From assembly GCF_963678635.1 (NCBI RefSeq), contig NC_087065.1, forward strand, positions 36,359,888 through 36,419,887: a DNA stretch of 60,000 nt. Direction: 5' to 3'. Source of the stretch: Symsagittifera roscoffensis. Taxonomy: Eukaryota > Xenacoelomorpha > Acoela > Convolutidae. The position numbers and the translations under genes were made by a program. Below are positions 43,945-53,099 of this stretch, piece by piece (the first letter of the stretch is position 1; every line of letters starts with the position of its first letter). The notes under the pieces are model-generated. The model did not search any database. It was not told the DNA's origin and saw only the letters and a program-made list of their open reading frames with translations.

Positions 43945-44292
43945 TTAGAGATTGGGATTGGGGTTGCTCGACTTCCATGGGTAATTTTTTGCCAGTGGAA
44001 TGTCCGAGTCTGAGGAGAAGATTGGGGTTGCTCGACTTCCCTGGGTAATCTTTGCCAGTGGGATGTCCGAGTCTGAGGAGAAGATTGGGGTTGCTCGACT
44101 TCCTTGGATAATCTTTGGCAGTGGGATGTCCGAGTCCGAGGAGGAGTCCATCACGGCGTCTTCGTATCCGTCCTCTGCTCCATCTTGTAGCTCCCAACTC
44201 TTTACCCGGTTGTCTGATATGATTGACTTTCCTCGATCTAAACGATTATCAATATAAATCAGAAAGCGTCCAAAGGGCCGTTGAAATCTCAA
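43945..44292 (-). CDS. Ser/Asp-rich exon with three 21-residue repeats
   Basis: Minus strand. A start reading PFGRFLIYIDNRLDRGKSI is followed by an acidic linker and three tandem repeats of the type SSDSDIPLAKITQGSRATPI. They correspond to a 63-bp DNA repeat (near 43,957, 44,020 and 44,083 on the plus strand). The third repeat is diverged. A possible acceptor (TAATTGAG) lies about 70 bases after the donor of the upstream exon. The product is unknown. The repeat does not resemble any retroviral domain, so this may be host or chimeric sequence. Copy 2 is at 54,348-54,695. Confidence 0.4.
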   Translation of the reverse strand: MRFQRPFGRFLIYIDNRLDRGKSIISDNRVKSWELQDGAEDGYEDAVMDSSSDSDIPLPKIIQGSRATPIFSSDSDIPLAKITQGSRATPIFSSDSDIPLAKNYPWKSSNPNPNL

Positions 44293-44364
44293 TTAATCTT
44301 TTATCGTTAATGAAAGTTCCGGTATTTGCTCATATGCTCCGATCCCAACAACACCTTAAGGTTC

Positions 44365-44922
44365 TTACCGGCTTTTGAACATTGTTTGCAAGATTTCTCT
44401 ATAAATATGTGGCCACCAGATAAATGCAGCCAGAAGCTTCATGCCAAACTGGCCTGGATGGGACTCGTGTAACATCGAACTGAAAGCAACGTGGCCCCCA
44501 GGTGGTATTAGTTTTTTGTTGTCCAAGAAAAGTAGATCATCTCTGGTGTGCAGGTCCTTCTCATAGTTTTTCATGTAGAATCTATGCATTTCCAGTGGGC
44601 GTCCTGTCTTCAGTGTTGTGATTAGATCCCATAAGACTTCAACATCCTTGGTCATTATTTGTAGTAACTTCTTGGAGCACAGATTTTCTGGTATAATTGG
44701 GGAAGTAGGTAAAGATAAGTTAGCTTTGTAGCGTTTCAATAAGTTAAAGTGGTCATTGTTAAGAAGGTTGTCTTTAAATTTCAAAGCAATATTGTGTTCC
44801 TCTGGTACGGGGACCGATCGTTTAGCAGACCAATCTGGGACGATTACTAAAGGATCAGAAAAATTCGATGATGAAGTTTCCGTGGTACTCAATCTTTTTG
44901 GTAGCAAACGATCGTTCAGCAT
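44365..44922 (-). pseudogene. Ty3/Gypsy-like integrase N-terminal region, zinc finger cut in half
   Basis: A 185-codon minus-strand frame ends with FSSMLHESHPGQFGMKLLAA and FIWWPHIYREIL. The latter is the classic end of the segment linking RNase H to integrase, with the two histidines of the HHCC zinc finger and the WWP motif. The CxxC half that should follow is absent: the frame stops a few codons later at TAA, which is also a splice-donor-like CCG|GTAAGAAC. The N-terminal 100 residues (WDLITTLKTGRPLEMHRFY, preceded by a Leu/Asn-rich segment) fit the pre-zinc-finger region of Gypsy pol. The frame stays open upstream to about 45,005. Copy 2 is 54,768-55,346. Confidence 0.65.
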
Positions 44923-45394
44923 TATGAAAAATAATAGGGCCGAAAACGAAATGATTTTGTAGTTAAAAAGCGAATTATCTAGCGATAAATAATAGCAGTA
45001 ATAATTCTATAATTAAATGAAGTTTAAGATATATCAATTCGTGTTTGACTAATCACATCGCTTGAATTACTCGTTCCCGACGGGAGAAATAAATTTACAA
45101 TTGGATTTACAGCGACCGGCAGTCAGTCTAATTTTATTGTATTTAAAACGGTAAAATTTTGCGAAGTCTAGTTTTTTTAACCGTGTTTGTTAAAAGAAAA
45201 CAGATCTGCAGAGCTGGAATGTGAAAGTTATTGCGATGACTACAATTGTGAAAACCATAACCTCAACCAGAATCTACCACAAGGTTGAATGTCAACTTCC
45301 GTAGTGAGCAACTGTGCAAGGTGACATTGAACTTCGGCATAGGCTATGTTTTTGACGCTTGATCCCTATAAAAAGTTGACGTTAAACCTTATTT

Positions 45395-47700
45395 TAATAG
45401 CTTCAAATTTGAACTTATGGAGGCTACAACTCAATTTGAATTTACATTCTGGAGCGTTCACGAAATAATTTGTAGTATGCCATAGTTTCAAATTTAAAAC
45501 TACGATTAGTTGTCACTGTTAATCCATCCTATAATGAAAATGGAATCAGTTCTTACAATAACAGTTAATACATGAAATTTCATTTAGTCGAGTTAAATCA
45601 AAATCAACAACATTGTTAAAATTATTTTATCCCTAGGCATTTTATCAATTAATAATGAAATTCAACTTCATAATGAATAATTTTGATGAATTTATTTGGT
45701 TTGACAATTTCAATTGGTTGCGTTAAGCCGCAAGCATGACTGTTTTTGACACGGCTACAAAGACTTGCTGGGATATGTCAATAATTATCTATGGGAGGCG
45801 GATCAATAAGCAGAAAGGGCTAAGAGCAGAATGGGTCCAAAAACCTTATTTATGATACACATAGGAAAACTAAATGTAGAAATCAAAATGGCCGTTTTCA
45901 ACCAAATTTGAAATTGTAATAGGGTATATCCACGAATTTAGTTAAGTAATGATTTAAGAAATGATTTTAATAGCTTCAAATTTGAATCTATGGCTGCTAA
46001 GAGTTAATTCGAATTTACATTCTGGGGCGTTAACGAATTGATTCGGGGTATGCCAGAGTTTTAAATTTAAAACTACGATTAGTTGTTAATCCTAATTGTT
46101 TAAAACTGCACTGTTAATACATCCTATAATGAAAACGGAATGAGTTCTTACAATAACAGCTGATATATAAAAAAAATTTAGCCGAGTTAAACCAAAATCA
46201 CAACATTGTTAAAAAATTTTTTATCCCCAGGCATTTTTTAAAGTATTTATGGAATTTAACTGATCGAATTGTTTGGTTTGACGGTTTCAATTGGTTGCGT
46301 CAAGCCAAAAGCATGACTGTTTTTGACCCAAGATTTTAAATTCTATAAGGGTATATTTACAAATTTAGTTGAGTAATGATTTGAGATTTGTTCATGGATT
46401 CCACAGATAATGGTTAAGTCTTTGTTCGTAAATTCCGCATTCGTTGTTCTAGCTATATTCATTGCTCAATGCTGCTGGGTTATCGAATTACGGATTTACA
46501 AATCAAAATGGCTATTTCATTCAGATCTTTATTTTTATATTTATTTCTAAAAGAGTATATCCAGGAATTTATTTAAGTAATGATTTAAGATTTGTTCGTG
46601 GATTCCACAGACAATGGTTAAGTATTTGTTCGTAATTTCCGCATTCGTTGTTCTATCTAGCCATTGTTCAAACTGGTTATTGCTGGATATCTTACTTACG
46701 CATTGTTTAGAAAATTACGTCTGCACTCAATTTCTGTGCTAGCCTCTTTTTAGCCGAATTAAACCAAAATCACAACATTGTTAAAAAAAATTTATCCCTA
46801 GGCATTTTTTAAGTAACTATGGAATTTAACTAATCAAATTGTTTGGTTTGACGGTTTCAATTGGTTGCGTCAAGCCAAAAGCATGACTGTTTTTGACCCA
46901 AGATTTTAAATTCTATAAGGGTATATTTACAAATTTAGTTGAGTAATGATTTGAGATTTGTTCATGGATTCCACAGATAATGGTTAAGTCTTTGTTCGTA
47001 AATTCCGCATTCGTTGTTCTAGCTATATTCATTGCTCAATGCTGCTGGGTTATCGAATTACGGATTTACAAATCAAAATGGCTATTTCATTCAGATCTTT
47101 ATTTTTATATTTATTTCTAAAAGAGTATATCCAGGAATTTATTTAAGTAATGATTTAAGATTTGTTCGTGGATACCACAGACAATGGTTAAGTATTTGTT
47201 CGTAATTTCCGCATTCGTTGTTATAGCTAGCCATTGTTCAAACTGGTTATTGCTGGATATCTTACTTACGCATTGTTTAGAAAACTACGTCTGCACTCAA
47301 TTTCTGTGCTAGCCTCTTTTTAGCCGAATTAAACCAAAATCACAACATTGTTAAAAAAAATCTATCCCTAGGCATTTTTTAAGTAACAATGGAATTTAAC
47401 TAATCAAATTGTTTGGTTTGACGGTTTCAATTGGTTGCGTCAAGCCAAAAGCATGACTGTTTTTGACCCAAGATTTTAAATTCTAAAAGGGTATATTTAC
47501 AAATTTAGTTGATTAATGATTTGAGATTTGTTCGTGGGTTCCACAGACAATGGTTAAGTATTTGTTCGTAATTTCCGCATTCGTTGTTCTAGCTAGCCAT
47601 TGTTCAAACTGGTTTTTGCTGGATATCTCATTTACTATCTGCGTAATCAGCCAACAGTTTGTGGAATTAATAAAAACAAACTGTCGCGCTCTAATACAAA
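45395..47700. repeat. ~570-bp satellite, four units in copy 1
   Basis: The word CATGACTGTTTTTGAC recurs near 45,735, 46,311, 46,881 and 47,451, spacing 570-576. Core units include TTCGTGGATTCCACAGACAA, CCGCATTCGTTGTTCTAGCT, GGTTTGACGGTTTCAATTGG and TAAACCAAAATCACAACATT. The outer units are diverged, while the central two are nearly identical, the usual pattern of unequal exchange. Pieces of the same family also occupy 42,780-43,096. Copy 2 (about 55,798-57,540) has one unit fewer. Confidence 0.9.
46700..46750 (-). other. Fused exon micro-fragments inside the satellite unit
   Basis: Positions 46,700-46,726 match 48,868-48,894 (27 bases, one mismatch), part of the exon encoding CRRSFLNNA. Positions 46,727-46,750 match about 51,425-51,448, part of the exon encoding EASTEIE. 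On the minus strand they are fused in frame as EASTEIE-CRRSFLNNA, followed at once by a stop within a donor-like GC|GTAAGTAAG. The fusion recurs in the next unit (47,270-47,320) and in copy 2 (57,103-57,153). Confidence 0.75.
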
Positions 47701-47839
47701 TTTATTTTACGTGAGATCATATAAAACAGTTACTCGGGTTCCCCTCACCTTTTCCAGAGGTGAGAATTAACCGACACTGAAGGTATCATCTGGGAGCCAC
47801 CTAGACTCATTGTCGCCCGAACTTGGTACAATTATGATA

Positions 47840-48226
47840 TTTTTAACGGATGCCAATAAAAAAAAGCAATTAGAGGTGCTTGTAAAGTTTCAATTTCGGC
47901 CTGAAGTCCCTTTGGCTTGAAGTCACGTCGGCTTTTTGTCCTAGACCCCACGAAAGGACCCCAAGAAAGGCCCTCGACGGGATATGTAGGGCATACCACT
48001 AGCCTGGGTTACTTGAACGTCGTTTTAACACTGAACTCGTCGAAATTGATCCTTCGTTTGGTTGTGCTGTTGTGAGCTGAGTACTATGTGGGCTGAGTTT
48101 GTTCAGCTACACGAAGGGGTACTTGGGGTTCAGTATTTAGAATCTGCGGTGATTTTTCAGCTCTATGGTTCCTTAGAGCCACGATTGCAGAAACCTTACT
48201 TTCACCGCTAGTTTGACATTGCTCCA
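47840..48226 (-). other. 3' portion of the unknown gene, weakly coding-like
   Basis: A short minus-strand frame at about 48,090-48,240 (LLMEQCQTSGESKVSAIVAL) ends at a TAG next to a possible donor (ACATA|GTACTC). Below it the sequence is less AT-rich than the satellite but shows no long frame. This could be the last exon and 3' end of the gene above it. Confidence 0.3.
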
Positions 48227-48607
48227 TCAAAAGTGGTCGCTTGTCATTGACGTAATTGGCTGAAAATTCACTCCCCGGATGTAGCTGGTAATATGTCGGA
48301 TCAATAACTGAATCAGAGTAAAGAGAGTCAAGTCAACTAGGTATTCTAGCTTCAAAAACTTGATATCACTACTCGCAATGTTTACGGCACTGGAGGGCAT
48401 CAGGTGACAGTTTTTTTTGCCAGCTCTTTCGTTTGGTTTTTGCCCAGTATCACTAGATTCCAAATCAGTTGTTGACTCGTTTTTAGCTACTCGTTTTTGC
48501 AACCGTTCCTCTACAGTCATCGTTCTTTTGACCAAATGTTTGTCATCTTTCAGCAGAAGAAAGCAGTTAGGTGTCTTGGATTGTCCCCCGAAGATTGGTT
48601 TGTGCAT
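48227..48607 (-). CDS. Unknown gene, exon region with hydrophobic tail
   Basis: Open minus-strand frame. It includes FGGQSKTPNCFLLLKDDKHL, a basic helix (VEERLQKRVAKNES), an acidic/polar linker and a hydrophobic end (YLVDLTLFTLIQLLIRHIT). The hydrophobic end could be a membrane segment or simply the buried part of a domain. In copy 2 (58,060-58,441) a one-base insertion in the A-run near 58,250 breaks this frame in two. Family not recognised. Confidence 0.4.
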   Translation of the reverse strand: MHKPIFGGQSKTPNCFLLLKDDKHLVKRTMTVEERLQKRVAKNESTTDLESSDTGQKPNERAGKKNCHLMPSSAVNIASSDIKFLKLEYLVDLTLFTLIQLLIRHITSYIRGVNFQPITSMTSDHF

Positions 48608-48895
48608 TGTCTTTGGTTAGGACAATACCTCCTAAATCATGGATCCTTTTTTCCACCATAGCTTGTGGTGCTAAATTCGGTTTTGCTTTCTTTCCCGCAA
48701 TTGCTGCCCTTGTACATCCGAAAGTACCCAAAACATAAAATCGCAAACCAGAAAGCAGCAAACTAGATGGACGCTTTTTACTGACGGCAACTTTCGGAAA
48801 TTCTAGATTTTTTTGACATATTTGTAAGTACGACGGGATGGGATTGGTTCCTCCCAAGAGGCCTCCCGCATTGTTTAGAAAACTACGTCTGCACT
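48567..48895 (-). CDS. Unknown gene, possible BRCT-like exon
   Basis: Downstream of an acceptor-like CTGGCAAG at 48,895, the frame encodes CRRSFLNNAGGLLGGTN, then a basic stretch, then SGLRFYVLGTF, then MVEKRIHDLGGIVL. A hydrophobic strand with (V/L)LG.F, followed about 30 residues later by a helix ending in LGG.V, is how BRCT domains of PARP and ligase proteins begin. The later BRCT tryptophan is not seen, so this is tentative. Copy 2 (58,401-58,730) is almost identical. Confidence 0.4.
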
Positions 48896-49204
48896 TGCCA
48901 GATTTGATGAACTTGCAGAATGAAAAAAAAAACATTTCGAGGAATAATGGGTCTTGGTTATGCAATCTTCCTCCGCCTCGCCTTGTCCTACTTTGAAAAT
49001 CCTTGTACGCATGGTGGTTGGATTTTTCGAGAGCTACGCAAAAATGTTCCCAGGGATTAAAAATGCTCACTACAAGCTGTGGCCTTAGGAGTAATTTTAG
49101 TTTTAGGGAGTCAATCCTTGTTCTCCAAAGATAAGCACTGAAAATATATAAAAAATTTCAGCCCACTTTTTGTACTCTATAGCGTCAAAATTACCTCTCG
49201 CTCT

Positions 49205-49790
49205 TACTAATTGCGTGCATTAATTCAAACTCTTTCCCAGAAATTCACTGGCATCTTTAGTGGGGATGCACCCGAGGGTTTTTCCAGGAAATTTTGAGAA
49301 GAGACTCGGGAAGATGACTTGTCGCACTTTTACAGACTTAACGTACGTATCTGTATTTTCTTTAAGACGAACAACAACTTCATTTTTTCATAATCTTTCA
49401 AAAAGATCTTCAATTTCTGTGCTAGCCCCTTTCATTTCTTCCTTGTCAGCGATGATAGTCAGAGAACAGATTCCAGAAAGAGAGACTACACGCACTTTGC
49501 CAGCTTTGTCTGTTCCGCCTATCGAGACAGTGCTGAAATGAAAAAATTGCTTTTTGGCCCCCCGTCTGGTCAAACTTTCCTCAAAGCGCTGAATGGCAAA
49601 CTTTTCGTGAGGATGCATATCATCGATTATTTTTTGTGCCATTTTACGAAGAACTGTTTCCACACATCGAGTAATCATATGGGTGGCATCTGGACAAACG
49701 TATCGAATGTCTTCGATGCTGACCAGTGACGTCTTTAGTAACTTTTTCCGAAATGGCACATTGAGTTCAGTTCTTTTACCAGTCTCTGGC
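49205..49790 (-). pseudogene. Unknown gene, module A (VPFRKK...TEIE) with in-frame TGA
   Basis: Minus strand. A segment beginning near ETGKRTELNVPFRKKLLK continues with SLVSIEDIRYVCPDATHMI, a helix (RCVETVLRKMAQKIIDDM) and FSTVSIGGTDKAGKVRVV, and reaches ASTEIEDLFERL. TGA follows, after which the same frame stays open for about 55 codons (NEVVVRLKENTDTYVKSVKV). Upstream, another frame supplies SNDTTHF, so a frameshift precedes the module. The alternation of conserved-looking protein with stops in all copies says pseudogene or uncorrected exon structure. The same stop is present in copy 2 (59,221-59,592). The protein family is not recognised. Confidence 0.5.
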
Positions 49791-49799
49791 TCGCAAGTT

Positions 49800-50047
49800 A
49801 GTTGGCAAAGTGTGTAGTGTCATTCGACACATACAATGGGAGCCACGAGACTGTAACAGATGAGTGCTCATTAGAGAAACCAATAACCAGCCGCAACAAA
49901 AATGATGAATCGCCACTATAGGTCAGCTTTGCTCCTAACTGTCTTAGGGAGTTTGTTTGGCTCTACAACCACCCGATTCTTGGTCGCCTGCTGTGGTGGG
50001 ACCAACGTTCTGCTCCATAGCGTATCTGCTGTCTTTTTCCCAGTACG
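49800..50047 (-). pseudogene. Unknown gene, exon after intron 50,048-50,386
   Basis: The acceptor GTTAAATTCAG at 50,048 fits the donor at 50,386. The joined frame reads CFAG-A-YWEKDSRYAMEQNVGPTTAG and stops soon after. A shifted frame then carries GAKLTYSGDSSFLLRLVIGF and SSVTVSWLPLYVSNDTTHF. At least one frameshift is therefore present. The segment links smoothly in content to module A. Confidence 0.45.
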
Positions 50048-50386
50048 CTGAATTTAACGATAAAATTAATTAAAAGGGTACGTACATTCATAAATTTAAA
50101 TTCTCAGTGTTTTAAGCCTTGACTGAGGATTCCATTAACAATGATTAACTATTTACTCTTAAATTCCGCATTGGTTTTTTTCCGTACGCAGATATATTTT
50201 GCGCTTTGATCCATTGGACAAATATTGTTTTTGGAAGTTCGTACTGCGTGGAGCCAAAGTGCCTAGTTAAGTTAATTAGGACCCATACTGAATATAATTA
50301 GGAACCATACTGACTATATATAACATATAAGCAATGCCGAGACTAATAATCATGAGAGATGTTTTTCCAAAACAAAATTGACTTAC

Positions 50387-50658
50387 CTGCGAAACAGAAA
50401 AGGCTGATAGTCGACTGTACACTAGTGTTGACATCGAGGAGCCTAAACGAGAGCCTGGTAACCTCCACACCACCAATCTCACATCTGTCTCCCCTGATAT
50501 CCACGCGTAATCCTTGAAGCTCCGTGGATTTCAGTGAAATAAACGCAACCGCTTTGACGCAAGAAACTAGGTCACCTCGAAATCCAGAAAAAGTTTTCTC
50601 GGGCTTACAGAAGTTTGTAAAGTGAACCACTATTTCAACGGTTGCTCGACGAACGTGT
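50387..50658 (-). CDS. Unknown gene, upstream exon with clean splice sites
   Basis: A 272-base open block lies between a strong acceptor (TTTCTTTTTCTAG) and a strong donor (TTTCGCAG|GTAAGTCA). It encodes HFTNFCKPEKTFSGFRGDLV, GLRVDIRGDRCEIGGVEV and LLDVNTSVQSTISLFCFAG. Alternating charged and hydrophobic residues suggest a beta-rich domain. No family is recognised. This is the best-preserved exon of the gene. Its copy-2 counterpart lies beyond the window. Confidence 0.6.
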
Positions 50659-50687
50659 CTAGAAAAAGAAACAAATTATTTGAAGCC

Positions 50688-50880
50688 TGTAATTTCAAGC
50701 CGAGATCGAAAAGTGTTGATGATTTTGTCAACGTTTCCGGTTTTTGTCGCTTTAGCCAAATCGTACTTGAAATCTTCCGAAGATCCCCGTTTCTTAAATA
50801 AGCGATTAATTATAAAACGGGTCGAAAAAAGTAAATCTACACTTTCTGCGACCACCTTTACCGCGTTTTATTCTCTGGGA
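50688..50880 (-). CDS. Unknown gene, candidate further upstream exon
   Basis: The minus-strand frame NAVKVVAESVDLLFSTRFII continues with a basic turn and DLAKATKTGNVDKIINTFRS, ending in TAA at about 50,688. The composition is coding-like and helical, but a proper donor is missing and a stop lies just upstream. It may be the end of a different small gene. Confidence 0.3.
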
Positions 50881-51079
50881 CTCTTTTTCAGCGACTTTTA
50901 TTAGTCTTTGGAGGCTAATTCTATGACATCGAACATAAAACAGAGCTTGGCGCCAAAATCTTTCGAACCCTTTTGGAGTGCGCCATTATTGTAGTTTCTC
51001 CAGTGCTCTCTTCCGAGTAGTGTTGCAAGGAATCACATGCTTCGAGAACTGAATATGATGGTGCTTGTATAAGGATGCG

Positions 51080-53099
51080 GTTTGATGGTTCTGAGGGTGA
51101 TGGAAGAGCTTATGGTTGTGAGGTTGCTGATTCTGTTGATGTCGGGGTTCTTGATGAAATTCCTAACTATTCTAAGGGCGGTGTCGATCTGTTCTGATGG
51201 TCAGTATTCGGGTAGCATTGTTTCTGAAAAGAGCAACTTGACCAGGTTCCTCCGTTTTTCGTTCCACGGTATTACCTTGAAGCCCCGTAGAAATAACATC
51301 TGCATGATTCCTGCTGCTACTGCAATCGAATGACTGCGTTGCATTGGTATTGCTATTTTTCGTACAAGATCGTCAACTTCCAATGTAGTTCCATCGACTA
51401 TTTCTGAAACTAGTCTTTTCACTGTTCAATTTCTGTGCTAGCCTCTTTCATTTCTTCCTTGTCAGCGATGACAGTCAATGCACAGATTCCAGAAAGAGAG
51501 ACTCCACCCACTTTGCCAGCTTTGTCTGTTCCTCCTATCGAGACAGTGGTGGAATAAAAAAATGACTTTTTGGCCCCCCGTCTGGTCAAACTTTCCTCAA
51601 AGCACTGAATGGCAAATTTTTTGTGTGTCATTTTACGAAGAACTGTTTCCACACATCGAGTAATCATGTGGGTGGCATCTGGACAAACGTATCGAAAGTC
51701 TTCGATGCTGACCAGTGACGTCTTTGGTAACTTTTTTCGAAATGGCACAATGAGTTCAGGTCTTTTAGCAGTCTCTGGCTCGCAAGTTAATGGGCAAAGT
51801 GTTTAGTGTCATTTGACACATACAGTAGGATCACGAGACTGTATCAAATGACTGCTCATTAGAGAAACCAATAACCAGCCTCAACAAAAACTTCTTGATG
51901 GTTCTGAGGGTGATGGAAGAGTTAATGGTTGTTATATTGCTGATTCTGTTGATGTCGGGGTTCTTGATGAACTTCCTAACTGTTCTAAGGGCGGTGTTGA
52001 TCTGTTCTGATGGTTTATAACACTAGAAGGTGAGTATTTGGGTAGCATTGTTTCTGAAAAGAGAAACTTGACCAGGTTCCTCCATTTTTCGATCCACGGT
52101 ATTTCCTTGAAGCCCCGTAGAAATAACATCTGCATGATTCCTGCTGCTACTGCAATCGAATGATTGCGTTGCCGTGGTATTGCTATTTTTCGTACAAGCT
52201 CGTCAACTTCCAATGTAGTTCCATCGACCATTTCTGAAACTAGTATTTTCACTGTTCAATTTTTGTGCTTGCCTTTTTCATTTCTTCCTTGTCAGCGATG
52301 ACAGTCAGCGCACAGGCTCCAGAAAACGAGACTCCACCCACTTTGCCAGCTTTGTCTGTTCCTCCTATCGAGACAGTGGTGAAATGAAAAAATGGCTTTT
52401 TGGCCCCCCCGTCTGGTCAAATTTTCCTCAAAGCGCTGAATGGCAAACTTTTCGTGAGGATGCATATCATTGATTATTTTTTGTGCCATTTTACGAAGAT
52501 CTGTTTCCACACATCGAGTAATCATGTGGGTTACATCTGGACAAACGTATCGAATGTCTTCGATGCTGACCAGTGACGTCTTTGGTAACTTTTTTCGAAA
52601 TGGCACAATGAGTTCAAGTCTTTTACCAGTCTCTGGCTCGCAAATTAGTGGGCAAAGTGTGTAGTGTCATTTGACACATACAGTGGGACCACGAGACTGT
52701 ATCAGATGACTGCTCATTAGAGAAACCAATAACCAGCGGCAATAAAAAAAATTCTTGATGGTGAACTTCTTGATGGTTCTGAGGGTGATGGAAGAGCTAA
52801 TGGTTGTGAGATTGCTAATTCTGTTGATGTCGGGGTTCTTGATGAATTTCCTACTTGTTCTAAGGGCGGTGTCGATCTGTTCTGATGGTTTATAAGACTA
52901 AAAGGTGCGTATTCGGTGAAAAGAGAAACTTGGCCAGGTTCCTCCGTTTTTCGTTCCAAGGTAATTCCTTGAAGCCCCGTAGAATTCCTGCTGCTACTGC
53001 AATCGAATGACTGCGTTGCCGTGGTACTGCTATTTTTCGTACAAGATCGTCAACTTGCAATGTAGTTTCATCGACCATCTCTGAAACTAGTCTTTTCAC
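51080..53099 (-). pseudogene. Broken tandem array of ~0.85-kb gene modules (A+B)
   Basis: Module A recurs at 51,419-51,748 and 52,292-52,606 (also at 49.4-49.8 kb). Module B (VDGTTLEVDDLVRKIAIP, HSIAVAAGIMQMLFLRGFK, NLVKFLFSETML) recurs at 51,201-51,418, about 51,932-52,255 and 52,890-53,099. Each B is followed by a conserved stretch (FIKNPDINRIS, SSITLRTIK) and then by sequence leading into the next A (LRLVIGFS). Repeat spacing is about 830-860 bases. Each unit carries different frameshifts, deletions or stops: B at 51.2 kb has lost about 20 bases and gained a TGA, and B at 52.9 kb lacks an internal block. None is intact. Confidence 0.75.

Noticed and set aside
48567-48895. Naming the unknown gene PARP or DNA ligase from its BRCT-like segment
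   Set aside because: Only the first half of a BRCT-like pattern is visible and the diagnostic later tryptophan and flanking domains are absent.
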